This document shows, in pieces, positions 1-9,095 of a stretch of 64,000 bases of DNA (positions are counted from its first letter, which is position 1; each line of letters opens with the position of its first letter). Source of the stretch: Flavobacterium sp. SUN052 (lineage in GTDB: Bacteria > Bacteroidota > Bacteroidia > Flavobacteriales > Flavobacteriaceae); NCBI RefSeq assembly GCF_028867935.1, contig NZ_JAPQNS010000022.1, positions 10,526 to 74,525 on the forward strand, written 5' to 3'. Both the position numbers and the translations under genes were made by a program. The notes beneath the pieces were generated by a model, which saw nothing but the letters and a program-made list of their open reading frames with translations, was not told where the DNA came from and did no database searches.

Positions 1-1
1 C

Positions 2-472
2 GGCAAAACACCCCAGGAAATCATCCCTGAATTAACTCGTCATACTAATCTGGTTAATTCGAGCAAAGGGGTGCTGGATTTGTTATTTGGCTTTACGTCA
101 ACCGACTTCACCGATGCCTGTCGCCAATTACAAGCCACTTTTCCAGCCGTTCAGTGGGTAGCTGATACTGACCGTACTCAGCACAGCGCCACACACAACG
201 ACCTCAGCGCGACGCTATGGAACGGTCAATCGCTACTACAGACACCTACCTTTACTATCGACCCTATTATTGACCGGATTGGGGGGGGTGATGCATTCGT
301 AGCGGGACTAATTTATGGATTGACACAGTTCAACGACGAGCAGCAGGCCCTTACCTTTGCCGTGGCGGCCTCGGCTCTCAAACACACTATTTCTGGCGAT
401 GCCAACGACTGTAGCGTAGCCGAAGTGGAAGCTATTGCCGCTGGCCAAACCAGTGGACGAATCAAACGATGA
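2..472 (+). CDS. kdgK: 2-keto-3-deoxygluconate kinase, PfkB family (5' truncated by window edge)
   Basis: The reading frame is open from base 2, so this is the C-terminal 156 residues of a gene that begins outside the window. The PfkB C-terminal signature is seen as DRIGGGDAF, where the GGGD anion hole and the following Asp form the catalytic site. The stretch GKTPQEIIPELTRHTN matches the region of KDG kinases before the nucleotide-binding half. The product would phosphorylate 2-keto-3-deoxygluconate to KDPG in the cytoplasm. Its stop codon overlaps the start of the KDPG aldolase gene by 4 nt (ATGA), so the two are translationally coupled and act in consecutive steps. The substrate is inferred mainly from that neighbour; another sugar kinase of the PfkB family is possible. 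Confidence 0.85.
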   Translation, partial: GKTPQEIIPELTRHTNLVNSSKGVLDLLFGFTSTDFTDACRQLQATFPAVQWVADTDRTQHSATHNDLSATLWNGQSLLQTPTFTIDPIIDRIGGGDAFVAGLIYGLTQFNDEQQALTFAVAASALKHTISGDANDCSVAEVEAIAAGQTSGRIKR

Positions 473-1116
473 ACACACTCCAGACAAAATTGACCCAATC
501 GGGCATTATCCCGGTTTTTTCGCACCTCGACGTTGAAGTTAGCCTTGCCATTGTGCGAGCTTGCTACGACGGCGGCCTGCGAGCTTTTGAATACACCAAC
601 CGAAATGCCCAAGCTCTGGATAACTTCCGGCAAGTCGCCGAAGTTGCCAAGCGTGATATGCCCGATATGCTATTGGGGGCCGGAACAATTTGGGACGTTC
701 CAATGGCCGAAACATTTGCCGCTGCCGGTGCCGATTTTATTGTTAGCCCGATTATGAACCCTGCCGTGGGTGCCTGGTGTCGGGAAAATAATCTGCTATG
801 GTCACCCGGCTGCATGACCGTGACGGAAGTGTTCCAAGCGCGGCAACAGGGAGCCGAACTGGTTAAAGTATTTCCGGGGGAAGTTGTCGGACCGGCCTTT
901 GTGCGTTCAGTCAAAAGCGTGATGCCCGACGTTCAGTTGATGGTCACGGGGGGCGTTGAACCTACCGTCGAAAGTTTGAAAGCGTGGTTCGGCGCGGGCG
1001 TTTCCTGCGTAGGTATGGGCTCGCAACTATTCAACAAACAAGCCATCGCTGAAAAAAACTGGGCCACCATCCAACAGACAGTGGCCCAAGCAATTGCTTT
1101 ATTCAAAAGCTTATAG
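469..1116 (+). CDS. kdgA: KDPG/KHG aldolase (bifunctional 2-dehydro-3-deoxyphosphogluconate / 4-hydroxy-2-oxoglutarate aldolase)
   Basis: A 215-residue class I aldolase that splits KDPG into pyruvate and glyceraldehyde-3-phosphate, the final step of Entner-Doudoroff and hexuronate catabolism. The Schiff-base lysine lies in ELVKVFPGE, and the general-base glutamate in FEYTNRNA, where family members usually have E-V-T-x-R. Also seen are LGAGTIWD and PGCMTVTEV, typical of the TIM-barrel strands. Length is normal for Eda. ATG overlaps the kinase stop by 4 nt. The gene ends at a strong bidirectional hairpin shared with the convergent rluB-like gene. A hexuronate rather than gluconate route is suggested by the KDG kinase partner, but this is inference. 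Confidence 0.93.
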   Translation: MNTLQTKLTQSGIIPVFSHLDVEVSLAIVRACYDGGLRAFEYTNRNAQALDNFRQVAEVAKRDMPDMLLGAGTIWDVPMAETFAAAGADFIVSPIMNPAVGAWCRENNLLWSPGCMTVTEVFQARQQGAELVKVFPGEVVGPAFVRSVKSVMPDVQLMVTGGVEPTVESLKAWFGAGVSCVGMGSQLFNKQAIAEKNWATIQQTVAQAIALFKSL

Positions 1117-1122
1117 TTTCAG

Positions 1123-1158
1123 GTTTCAAGGCCTTTGGTGTTTCAAAGGCCTTGAAAC
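1123..1158. terminator. Bidirectional terminator between kdgA and rluB-like gene
   Basis: A perfect 15-bp inverted repeat (1123-1137 and 1144-1158, core AAGGCCTTTG) with a 6-nt loop lies between two convergent genes and reaches to within 1 nt of the rluB-like stop codon. Confidence 0.85.
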
Positions 1159-1159
1159 T

Positions 1160-3280
1160 TTAATTCAAATACTTCAACTTGATGACCTCCTTCGGTTCCA
1201 GAAAACGCCATTTGCCACGGGGTAACTCTTTCTTGGTCAACCCGGCGTAAATAGTACGGTCTAGTTTGGTAACCTCGTAACCGAAGTTTTCGAAAATTCG
1301 GCGTACAATGCGGTTACGGCCACTGTGAATTTCGATACCTACTACGTGCGCGTCAGGCGTTACAAGGGCCAGTTCATCAGGCTTGATCAGACCATCTTCC
1401 AATTCAACGCCCGCCTTGATAGCCTCAAAATGCTCTTCGGTGATGGGTTTGTCAAGTTCAGCTTGGTAAATTTTCCGAACGTTGTTTGACGGATGCGTCA
1501 ATTTATCGGCTAACTCACCATCGTTGGTCATCAGCAATAATCCGGTCGTATTCCGGTCGAGCCGACCAACGGGATAGATGCGGTAGTTGCCTGCATCAGC
1601 AACTAACTCCATAACGGTACGGCGTTCTTCCGGGTCTTCAGTGGTCGTGAGGTAATCTTTTGGCTTATTCAGCAGCACATACACCAGTTTTTCGGGGTTC
1701 AGGGTTGTCTTGCCGTATTTTACAATATCGTTTTCCTGCACCTTGTAGCCCATTTCGGTCACCACTTTGCCATTCACCATAATATCACCCCGACTGATGA
1801 GTTCATCAGCTTCACGACGCGAACAAACACCCGCGTTGGCAATATAACGGTTCAAGCGCATGAGTCCCGATGGATCACGATCATCGGCCTCACGTGGCTC
1901 AGTAGGCCGTGGTCCGGCATTCCGTTCGCTACGGGGCTTTTCGAACCGATTTCCCGATGCTTTTTTAGTACCACCTTTTTTATCAAATGAGGGCGGTTTA
2001 GGGAAAGTTGCTCTGTTGTAATCTGGTGCCCGTTTGAATTTTCCTACCTGACGACCTCGGCTATCTTCGCGCTGGTCATCAGTAAAACGCTTATCAAATT
2101 CATTATCGAGTGGTTTCTTCGAGCCGGACTCACTTGACCGCTCATCGCGGGGGGTGGTGTTCCGTTCTTCTCGTTTGAAACCGCCTTCGCGGGGGCGATC
2201 ATCACGTGGTGCGCTATCCCGACGGCCAAAGGCAGGTTTATCGCCGTAGCGGTTTTCTCGTGGTGCAGAATCTCTCCGGTCATTATCCCGAGGTCCACCA
2301 TAGCGAGGCTTGTCATCGCGATCGGAAGGCCGCATCCCCCGATTAAAACCGCCTTCACGAGGGGCTGAACCTCGGCGGTCATCACGCTCAAAACGAGGTT
2401 TATCGTCACGATCGCGATTGTAACCGCCTTCGCGGGGTGCAGAGTCGCGCCCTGGTCTGCGATCATCGCCCCGACGATCGTCAAAACGACGTTCGTTACC
2501 AAAACGATTCGCACCGCCTTCACTAGATTCACCTTCGCGCTTCACATACGGTTTGCGCGGGCTGTCCGATCCGTCTGTACGGTTACTGTCGCGACCGAAG
2601 CCTCCTTCGCGGGGTTTCGAATCGCGTTCATCAAAACGACGTTCACTACCAAAACGGTCTGAATTTGTCCGAGGGCCATCATTCCGACGGTCGCGATCAA
2701 ACGACGGCCGATCATTGCTACGTCCTCCTTCGTTCCGGCGGTCACTACCACGACCAAATCCACCTTCGCGCGAATCGCCATCACGCTTCACATAAGGTTT
2801 GCGCGTGCCATTATCCCGATCACCAGCAGGGCGTGGGTAACTATCCCGTTGACCACCTTCCTTACGATCACCATAACGAGGTTTGTCGTCCCGGTTGAAA
2901 CCGCCCGGCCGTGGACCGCCTTCTTTACGATCACCGTAACGAGGTTTATCATCGCGATTATAACCGCCTTCACGGGGGCCATCTGCTCCTGGTCCGCTGT
3001 TACGGTCAGAAGGCCGCCCCCCCTTATTAAAACCACCATCGCGGGGTCCATCGTTGCGGTCGCGATTGAAACCGCCCGGCCGTGGGCCACCTTCTTTACG
3101 ATCGCCATAACGGGGCTTATCGTCCCGGTCCCGATTAAAACCACCTTCCCGTGGTCCTGCGTTGCGCGGCCCATCAATACGTGGGCGGTCAGTTGCGCGT
3201 GGTCCGTCATCCCGACGACTTACTGAACGACGTTCACCCTCCCGGCGATCGCCCTTGTTAAAATCCTGATCCTGATTCAT
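1160..3280 (-). CDS. rluB: 23S rRNA pseudouridine synthase (RluB/RsuA family) with a ~475-residue low-complexity N-terminus
   Basis: The C-terminal ~235 residues form a normal RsuA/RluB enzyme. An S4 RNA-binding domain starts near residue 473 (RLNRYIANAGVCSRREADEL), followed by the catalytic domain with YPVGRLDRNTTGLLL, whose Asp is the nucleophile for uridine isomerisation. Preceding this are about 475 residues built of imperfect repeats such as EGGFNRDRDDKPRYGDRK, rich in Arg, Asp, Gly and Asn, hydrophilic and probably disordered. Start: ATG at 3280 (MNQDQDFNK) was chosen over an in-frame TTG at 3295. No Shine-Dalgarno is visible. The tail resembles RGG-type RNA-binding regions, so it may tether the enzyme to RNA or ribosome precursors (inference). 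The closest assignment is RluB; RluE/F/RsuA specificity cannot be excluded from sequence. Confidence 0.9.
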   Translation of the reverse strand: MNQDQDFNKGDRREGERRSVSRRDDGPRATDRPRIDGPRNAGPREGGFNRDRDDKPRYGDRKEGGPRPGGFNRDRNDGPRDGGFNKGGRPSDRNSGPGADGPREGGYNRDDKPRYGDRKEGGPRPGGFNRDDKPRYGDRKEGGQRDSYPRPAGDRDNGTRKPYVKRDGDSREGGFGRGSDRRNEGGRSNDRPSFDRDRRNDGPRTNSDRFGSERRFDERDSKPREGGFGRDSNRTDGSDSPRKPYVKREGESSEGGANRFGNERRFDDRRGDDRRPGRDSAPREGGYNRDRDDKPRFERDDRRGSAPREGGFNRGMRPSDRDDKPRYGGPRDNDRRDSAPRENRYGDKPAFGRRDSAPRDDRPREGGFKREERNTTPRDERSSESGSKKPLDNEFDKRFTDDQREDSRGRQVGKFKRAPDYNRATFPKPPSFDKKGGTKKASGNRFEKPRSERNAGPRPTEPREADDRDPSGLMRLNRYIANAGVCSRREADELISRGDIMVNGKVVTEMGYKVQENDIVKYGKTTLNPEKLVYVLLNKPKDYLTTTEDPEERRTVMELVADAGNYRIYPVGRLDRNTTGLLLMTNDGELADKLTHPSNNVRKIYQAELDKPITEEHFEAIKAGVELEDGLIKPDELALVTPDAHVVGIEIHSGRNRIVRRIFENFGYEVTKLDRTIYAGLTKKELPRGKWRFLEPKEVIKLKYLN

Positions 3281-3598
3281 GGAAAAGTACAGCAATCACT
3301 GCTGTGTTAGACAATATAGTTGCTGATTATCAGCGACATTAGTTTTATGCAGTACAAAAATTGGACGCAAAGGTACAGCTTTTTCGATCACGACGATAAG
3401 CCGTCTTGATTATAAAGAGCTTATAACTAAACGCTTGCTCGCCGATACCAAATCTTTTAAAGCGAGATAGAATATCGTTGGCCTCGCTCCGCTTAACGTT
3501 ATCTAAACAAAAAACAATCCCAGACGCATTGAAACGTTAAGGGTGCGGGTGGCTTCCGGGCAACCCGCTCTTTTTGTCCAACAAGTTTATTTGCGCGT
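3281..3598. other. Intergenic region between divergent rluB and aacS
   Basis: About 318 bp separate two divergent genes. It contains a candidate minus-strand promoter element (3368-3375) for the rluB-like gene. No small ORF or structured RNA was recognised. The rest presumably holds the promoter and leader of the acetoacetyl-CoA synthetase gene, but no clear TAnnTTTG motif was seen on that strand. Confidence 0.5.
3368..3375 (-). promoter_or_regulatory. Bacteroidota-type -7 element upstream of rluB
   Basis: On the minus strand the bases read TACCTTTG, matching the Bacteroidota consensus TAnnTTTG, 88 nt upstream of the chosen ATG. A matching TTG at -33 is not obvious, which lowers confidence. 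Confidence 0.4.
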
Positions 3599-5611
3599 AT
3601 GACTTCTCCGCTCTGGAAACCCAGCCGTTACTTCACTGAACAGTCGTTACTTAAAAAATACATGGAATGGCTTTTTGTAAAAAAGGGCCTGTATTTTCGT
3701 GATTACGATGACCTCTGGGACTGGTCTATCACCGACCTTGACAATTTCTGGGAAAGCATTTACCAGTTTTTCGATGTACAAAGCGACACACTTTACCGCG
3801 AAGTACTGGATCGCCCGGCTCCTGGTGCGCCAAACTGGGGAATGATTGGCGCACGCTGGTTTGAGGGAGCAACCGTAAATTATGCCGGACATATTTTTCG
3901 GCATAAAACAACACAAAATCCAGCCCTGATTTTTCAGGCCGAGGGGCGAGAACCCCTTCAGATGTCGTGGGCGGTACTGGAAAGTCAGGTGGCGGCTATG
4001 GCGGCTTATTTATACGAGGCAGGTGTTGAGAAAGGAGACCGTGTAGCCTCTGTGCTTCCTAATATTCCCGAAGCCGTAGTCGCTTTTCTGGCCACCGCTT
4101 CGATCGGAGCCGTCTGGTCGAGTTGCTCACCCGATTTTGGTACGGCGAGTATAGTAGACCGGTTTCAGCAAATAGAACCGAAAGTACTCCTTGCTATAGA
4201 CGGTTATTTTTACAACGGCAAGCTGATCCGAAAAAGCGACACCATGCGCGAACTTCGGCAGCAATTGCCCTCGGTAAAGAATGTTGTATGGGTTCCCTAC
4301 GCCGACCTGCCCACGAGCGAACGGCTCGAAGGGTCTGATTTATGGATTGATGTTATTCAAACGCCAAATTACGGGCTGGTATTCGAGCCAATTCCGTTCA
4401 ACGACCCTATCTGGATTCTGTATTCTTCTGGCACCACGGGTAAGCCTAAAGCCATTACTCACAGTGTAGGCGGTTGCCTGCTTGAACACCTCAAAGCGCT
4501 GGGGCTTCATCAGGATGTGCGGGCTGGCGAGCGGTATTTCTGGTACTCGACAACAGGCTGGATGATGTGGAATTTTTCCCTGGCTTCTATGTTGCTCGGC
4601 GCTACGCTGGTGCTGTATGAAGGTTCACCCGCCTACCCGAGCATGAATGCGTTGTGGGATTTAGCCGAACGTGCTCAGATTCAACATTTTGGTGGAGGAG
4701 CTGCTTATTATGTCGCCTGTATGCGCGGTGGCACTAATAGCGAACCTTTGCAACCTATCAAAACACACAGTTTGCCAGCCCTCCGAACTATTGGATCAAC
4801 GGGTTCGCCTTTGCCTCCAGAAGGATTCCGGTGGATATACGAGTCTGTAAAAAAAGATGTGTGGCTGATTTCATTCAGTGGTGGCACCGACATTTGCAGT
4901 GGATTTGTAGGGGGCTGTCCGTTAGTGCCGGTTTATGAGGGCGAAATTCAACGGCGGTTACTGGGCTGCAAACTCGATGCATTCAATGAAAAGGGCAAAC
5001 CTGTAAAAGGTGAGTTGGGCGAAATGGTGATTCGGGAGCCAATGCCCTCAATGCCCATTTACTTCTGGAATGATCCTGATCACGATCGGTACCGAAACAG
5101 CTATTTTGAATCATTTCCCAATGTATGGCGGCACGGCGATTTTATCGAAATCACTAAGCACAATGGCGTTATTATTTATGGCCGCTCTGATGCAACACTG
5201 AACAGAGATGGCGTCCGGATTGGAACCGCCGAAATCTATAGCGCCGTAGAAAGCATTCCCGAAGTAGCCGATAGTCTGATTGTGGGCCTCGAACTGCCGG
5301 GTGGGCGCTACTTTATGCCCTTATTTGTGACGCTGAGCGATGGTCAGACACTCACTGACGAACTCGTGAACCGAATCCGCCAAACAATACGAGCAAAATA
5401 TAGCCCCCGGCACGTTCCTGATGCTATATTTCAGGTGGCGGAGATTCCTTATACGATCAGTGGCAAAAAAATGGAAATGCCCGTCAAGAAAATTCTGGCT
5501 GGCAACGATCCCAATACAGTGGCTAGTCGCGACACCATGCGCAACCCAGACGCTTTAGAAGGATTCGTGGCCGTAATTCACTCAGAGATGTTTACAGAGG
5601 TGATTGGGTAA
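3599..5611 (+). CDS. aacS: Acetoacetyl-CoA synthetase (acetoacetate--CoA ligase)
   Basis: 670 residues of the ANL adenylate-forming family at the usual length for AacS. The N-terminal part contains the family-specific region around WFEGATVNYAGH. The phosphate-binding loop is ILYSSGTTGKPKAITHS. GSTGSPLPPEGFRW and YGRSDATLNRDGVRIG are the later ATP-site motifs, and the C-terminal catalytic lysine lies in ISGKKMEMPVKK. It activates acetoacetate to acetoacetyl-CoA with ATP in the cytoplasm, allowing ketone bodies or leucine-derived acetoacetate to enter central metabolism. It is followed 38 bp later by a secreted amidohydrolase with no obvious functional link. Acetyl-CoA synthetase is a less likely alternative because of the motif context. 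Confidence 0.93.
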   Translation: MTSPLWKPSRYFTEQSLLKKYMEWLFVKKGLYFRDYDDLWDWSITDLDNFWESIYQFFDVQSDTLYREVLDRPAPGAPNWGMIGARWFEGATVNYAGHIFRHKTTQNPALIFQAEGREPLQMSWAVLESQVAAMAAYLYEAGVEKGDRVASVLPNIPEAVVAFLATASIGAVWSSCSPDFGTASIVDRFQQIEPKVLLAIDGYFYNGKLIRKSDTMRELRQQLPSVKNVVWVPYADLPTSERLEGSDLWIDVIQTPNYGLVFEPIPFNDPIWILYSSGTTGKPKAITHSVGGCLLEHLKALGLHQDVRAGERYFWYSTTGWMMWNFSLASMLLGATLVLYEGSPAYPSMNALWDLAERAQIQHFGGGAAYYVACMRGGTNSEPLQPIKTHSLPALRTIGSTGSPLPPEGFRWIYESVKKDVWLISFSGGTDICSGFVGGCPLVPVYEGEIQRRLLGCKLDAFNEKGKPVKGELGEMVIREPMPSMPIYFWNDPDHDRYRNSYFESFPNVWRHGDFIEITKHNGVIIYGRSDATLNRDGVRIGTAEIYSAVESIPEVADSLIVGLELPGGRYFMPLFVTLSDGQTLTDELVNRIRQTIRAKYSPRHVPDAIFQVAEIPYTISGKKMEMPVKKILAGNDPNTVASRDTMRNPDALEGFVAVIHSEMFTEVIG

Positions 5612-5649
5612 TTTTAGTATATTGGGCTGACAATCTGATAATCAGTCCC

Positions 5650-7320
5650 ATGAAAAAACTAGTACTACTTTTCGTCTTATTGACGCCTTTGCTTTCTCTA
5701 GCACAAGCCCGAAAGAAGCAAGCCCCCGTATCGCCCCTCGACAAACTCAAAAACGAGGCTGTTGCTGCTGTAGAATCCCGTAGTACACAGGCACAACAGA
5801 TCAACGACATGTTGTTTAGTTTCTCGGAATTAGGCTTTCAGGAGCAGGAAACATTTACTTATCTGACTACACTTCTTGAAAAAGAAGGCTTCAAAATTCA
5901 GAAAAACATTTCGGGGATGCCCACCGCCTGGATTGCTACCTGGGGTAGCGGCAAACCCATTATCGCTATTGGTTCCGATGTAGACTGTATTCCGAAAGCA
6001 AGCCAGAAACCCGGTGTGGCTTACAAAGCTCCAATAGTAGAAGGAGCTCCGGGACACGGCGAAGGCCACAACTCCGGACAAGCGCTGAATATTGTAGCTG
6101 CTCTGGCTGTAAAGCAACTCATGGAACGCGACAAGATTCAGGGTACGCTGATGCTTTGGCCGGGCGTTGCCGAAGAGCTTGTTGGAGCCAAAGCCTTTTA
6201 TGTTCGTGATGGGTATTTCAAAAATGTAGATGCCTGCATTTTCACGCACGTGGGCAACAACCTGGGAGTATCTTGGGGCGATGCGGGCAATAATGGACTG
6301 GTATCGGTACGGTTCAATTTTGAAGGGCAGGCGGCTCACGCAGCCGGAGCGCCCTGGCGGGGAAAAAGTGCTCTGGATGCCGTTGAGCTGATGAACGTCG
6401 GTTGGAATTTCCGGCGCGAACACCTCGAAACTACACAACGCTCCCACTATGTTATTCCCGATGGGGGAGACCAACCTAACGTAGTGCCTTCGAAAGCCGC
6501 AGTTTGGTATTATTTCCGGGAGCGGAGTTATACCAAAATAAAGAAACTGTTTGATACGGGGCTCAAAATAGCTGAAGGTGCGGCCATGATGACCGATACC
6601 AAGTTTACGTATGACATTCTAGGGTCAGCCTGGCCAGGCCATTTCAATCGGCCTATTGCTGAGGCCATGTACGAGAATATTCGGAAAGTGGGCTTGCCAA
6701 CCTGGTCAGAAGAAGATCAACTACTTGCCAAAGCCAGCCAAATGGAACTTCAGGCGCTTAATGTGAAAGGGTTGGCCACCAAACTCGACACCATTGGGTT
6801 ACCAGCCGAATTTGCACCACCAACGCGCATGATGGGGGGAGCCACCCTAAACTCTGGTGCTGGCTCTGATGATATTGCGGATATTTCGTGGTCGCTCCCG
6901 ACCGTTGTGCTACGTTATCCGAGCAATATTCCCGATTTGCCGGGTCACCACTGGGCCAACGCTATTTCGATGGCAACGCCCATTGCGCACAAAGGAATTG
7001 TAGCCGGGGCCAAAGCCGAAGCAATGACTATTCTCGACATGCTCATGAAGCCTGAGATCATCAAAAATGCGTGGGATTATTACACCAATGAGCAAACAAA
7101 AGAGCAGAAATACACGCCCCTGATCTCGCCCAAAGAATTCCCAGCCGTTTATCTCAACCAAAAGATCATGACGGAGTTTAAGCCTAAACTGACGCCCTTT
7201 TACTACGACCCATCGAAATACAAAACATATCTGGAGCAGTTAGGCATTCAATACCCAACTCTACGCGACGACCAACGCGCTGCGTTGAAGGATAAAGACA
7301 AAGAAAGCAAAGGGAAATAG
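5650..7320 (+). CDS. Exported M20-family amidohydrolase (AbgB/peptidase M20D-like)
   Basis: 556 residues. A signal peptide covers roughly residues 1-19 (MKKLVLLFVLLTPLLSLAQA), so the enzyme is periplasmic or secreted. M20 metal-binding features are seen: AIGSDVDCIP, PGHGEGHNSGQ, the VAEELVGA glutamates and, near the C-terminus, GGATLNSGAGSDDIADISW. The dimerisation domain lies between them (QAAHAAGAPWRGKSALDAVELM). The overall pattern matches the p-aminobenzoyl-glutamate utilisation protein B-like group, which hydrolyses amide bonds of N-acyl amino acids or peptides. The real substrate cannot be told from sequence. It is followed by a hairpin terminator before the convergent nuoC. Confidence 0.88.
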   Translation: MKKLVLLFVLLTPLLSLAQARKKQAPVSPLDKLKNEAVAAVESRSTQAQQINDMLFSFSELGFQEQETFTYLTTLLEKEGFKIQKNISGMPTAWIATWGSGKPIIAIGSDVDCIPKASQKPGVAYKAPIVEGAPGHGEGHNSGQALNIVAALAVKQLMERDKIQGTLMLWPGVAEELVGAKAFYVRDGYFKNVDACIFTHVGNNLGVSWGDAGNNGLVSVRFNFEGQAAHAAGAPWRGKSALDAVELMNVGWNFRREHLETTQRSHYVIPDGGDQPNVVPSKAAVWYYFRERSYTKIKKLFDTGLKIAEGAAMMTDTKFTYDILGSAWPGHFNRPIAEAMYENIRKVGLPTWSEEDQLLAKASQMELQALNVKGLATKLDTIGLPAEFAPPTRMMGGATLNSGAGSDDIADISWSLPTVVLRYPSNIPDLPGHHWANAISMATPIAHKGIVAGAKAEAMTILDMLMKPEIIKNAWDYYTNEQTKEQKYTPLISPKEFPAVYLNQKIMTEFKPKLTPFYYDPSKYKTYLEQLGIQYPTLRDDQRAALKDKDKESKGK

Positions 7321-7406
7321 CCTTATCGAACGCAACCCGTTTATCATAGCACCCGTATTAGGTCTATGCGTTTGGTGGCGAATTCACTTCATCTTCAGTA
7401 GCATGC

Positions 7407-7447
7407 AGCTAAGAGCCAGCAGATTTTTCTGTTGGCTCTGCTGTTTT
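7407..7447 (+). terminator. Hairpin terminator between amidohydrolase and nuoC
   Basis: A stem of GAGCCAGCAG pairing with CTGTTGGCTC around a T-rich loop is followed by CTGTTTTT. It lies between convergent genes and could serve both strands. Confidence 0.65.
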
Positions 7448-7466
7448 TAGAAGGCACACGTGCCGC

Positions 7467-7952
7467 TTACTTATTTCTAATGCCGTGGTAATACGCTGGC
7501 TCTACGTAGTCTGTGCGTAGTGGATGCCCTTCCCAGTCGCTGGGGAGCAAAATACGCCGTAAGTCAGGATGATTTTCGAAGTGAATCCCAACCAAATCAA
7601 AGGCTTCGCGTTCGTGCCAGTCGACAGTGCGCCAAAGGTGATTCAGCGTTGGCAAAGTAGGGAGTTCGCCCGATGCAGTTTGGCGCGGAATCGTAACCCG
7701 CAACATCAGGTCGTGTTCGTAAGGAATAGACGTAAGGTTGTAAAAAACGTCCATAGTATCCACGACCGGGCCATTATCGATAGCTGTCAGACAGGCTAAA
7801 TGGTCAAAAAAGAGCCGATCGTCGTCACGAAGAAACTGGCAGATCGACACCAGATCAGTAGGCTGCACCGTCACATAAGGCTGCACATTTGCTGTATTTA
7901 TGGCAACAGCAAAACGGTCTTGCAGGAGGGCGGCAATCTCAGCAAAGATCAT
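7467..7952 (-). CDS. nuoC: NADH-quinone oxidoreductase subunit C
   Basis: 161 residues; the 30-kDa peripheral-arm subunit of respiratory complex I. The family signature is clear in [18 protein letters not shown] followed by [16 protein letters not shown]. It packs against NuoD/NuoB near the quinone site on the cytoplasmic side of the membrane. The start overlaps the nuoB stop by 4 nt, showing translational coupling. No nuoD follows: the cluster stops here, with a convergent amidohydrolase beyond, so the remaining nuo genes must be elsewhere. It is a separate C subunit, not the CD fusion found in enterics. Confidence 0.95.
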   Translation of the reverse strand: MIFAEIAALLQDRFAVAINTANVQPYVTVQPTDLVSICQFLRDDDRLFFDHLACLTAIDNGPVVDTMDVFYNLTSIPYEHDLMLRVTIPRQTASGELPTLPTLNHLWRTVDWHEREAFDLVGIHFENHPDLRRILLPSDWEGHPLRTDYVEPAYYHGIRNK

Positions 7953-8485
7953 ACTTTAGTCATGGTTTTATCAGACTCGTCTTTTAAAGGCTCGGTTCCT
8001 GTCAGCGGCTTTTCAGCCCTGATTTTCTCCTGAAGTTTCAGAAACCCATCGATTAGAGCCTCCGGGCGGGGGGGGCATCCGGGCACATATACATCAACCG
8101 GAATAATCTTGTCAACGCCTTTAACCACATGATAACCGTGCTGCCAGTAGGGGCCACCACAATTGCTGCATGACCCCATCGAGATCACGTAGCGCGGTTC
8201 GGCCATCTGCTCATAAAGCCGCTTTATCCGGTCAGCCATCTTGTAGGTTACCGTACCCGAAATAATCATAATATCGGCTTGCCGGGGCGAAGGCCGGGGA
8301 AAGATCCCAAATCGCTCCAAATCATAACTCGATGCCATCGACTGCATCATCTCGATGGCACAGCAAGCTAGCCCGAATGTCAACGGCCACAACGATGAGG
8401 CCCTTGACCAGTTGAGCAGGTCTTCGGAGTGCATCAGCATAAGGCCGTGGTCGGCGGTTTTATTGGTTGGCGGAGCGGGAGTCAT
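7949..8485 (-). CDS. nuoB: NADH-quinone oxidoreductase subunit B
   Basis: 178 residues from the ATG at 8485 (MTPAPPTNK); an upstream in-frame start would add 20 residues unlike the family. NuoB holds the N2 [4Fe-4S] cluster next to the quinone pocket. All four ligand cysteines are visible: adjacent cysteines in ACCAIEMM, then GSCSNCGG and PGCPPRPE. It overlaps nuoC by 4 nt. The gene lies about 50 bp after an unrelated exported protein gene that separates it from nuoA, an unusual arrangement for a normally contiguous nuoAB pair. Confidence 0.96.
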   Translation of the reverse strand: MTPAPPTNKTADHGLMLMHSEDLLNWSRASSLWPLTFGLACCAIEMMQSMASSYDLERFGIFPRPSPRQADIMIISGTVTYKMADRIKRLYEQMAEPRYVISMGSCSNCGGPYWQHGYHVVKGVDKIIPVDVYVPGCPPRPEALIDGFLKLQEKIRAEKPLTGTEPLKDESDKTMTKV

Positions 8486-8534
8486 AGCACAGTATTTTTG
8501 AAAATTAACGCCTAGAAGCAAGCAAACGTTCTGC

Positions 8535-9095
8535 TTATTGAACAACAGGAACCAGTAGCTTTTCCTGATAAGCTTGCGTAAAGGGCTGTAGTTGCCGCTC
8601 TAAGCTTTCAACCGGATTATTACGGTCAATTGGACGAATAGCTCGCCGGGTAGATCCACCGTAAACCGAGCCAAGCAGCCCCCCAACAGTTCCTAAACTC
8701 GCGGCAGATAGTGCAATAGAAACAACCTCCAGGATGGGCGACCGGAATCTATTTTGCCGACTGCTCCTGTACCCCAGATAACCACCCAGCAAAGCTCCCG
8801 CAGCGATACCGGTTCGAATTGATTGGCGATTGCCGGTGCGCTTAATCAATACCCAATCAACTTCTTTAAGCGGCACAGAAGCCGACCGGATGTCGACACC
8901 TCGAAAATAAATCTGTTCTGCGGGAGAAAAATAGAGAACGCCTTTTTCAACATCATCGAGTGTGCCTTTTACGCGCCCTCCTGCTTTGAGATGAACAATT
9001 GCTTTGAATTGAGGGCGTTCGATAGACTGTCCTACTGCAGGAGAGAACAGGGCCAGCAACAGAAAAATAAGCAACTGACCCGTGACAAAATTCAT
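8535..9095 (-). CDS. Exported protein of unknown function inserted between nuoA and nuoB
   Basis: 186 residues, not recognised. The N-terminus ([20 protein letters not shown]) is a signal peptide or anchor. The mature part begins with a beta-rich stretch ([23 protein letters not shown]) resembling small Sm-like or carboxypeptidase-like beta domains. It is followed by a glycine/alanine-rich helix ([17 protein letters not shown]) and a second hydrophobic segment ([21 protein letters not shown]), reminiscent of glycine-zipper membrane segments. Its start overlaps the nuoA stop by 4 nt and nuoB follows 49 bp later, so it is co-transcribed with complex I genes. A role in complex I is unproven. Confidence 0.75.
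   Translation of the reverse strand: MNFVTGQLLIFLLLALFSPAVGQSIERPQFKAIVHLKAGGRVKGTLDDVEKGVLYFSPAEQIYFRGVDIRSASVPLKEVDWVLIKRTGNRQSIRTGIAAGALLGGYLGYRSSRQNRFRSPILEVVSIALSAASLGTVGGLLGSVYGGSTRRAIRPIDRNNPVESLERQLQPFTQAYQEKLLVPVVQ

Noticed and set aside
2044..3226. Several ORFs on both strands opposite or within the rluB-like repeat region
   Set aside because: They are frame shadows of the repeated Arg/Gly/Asp-rich coding sequence, with no signal or domain.
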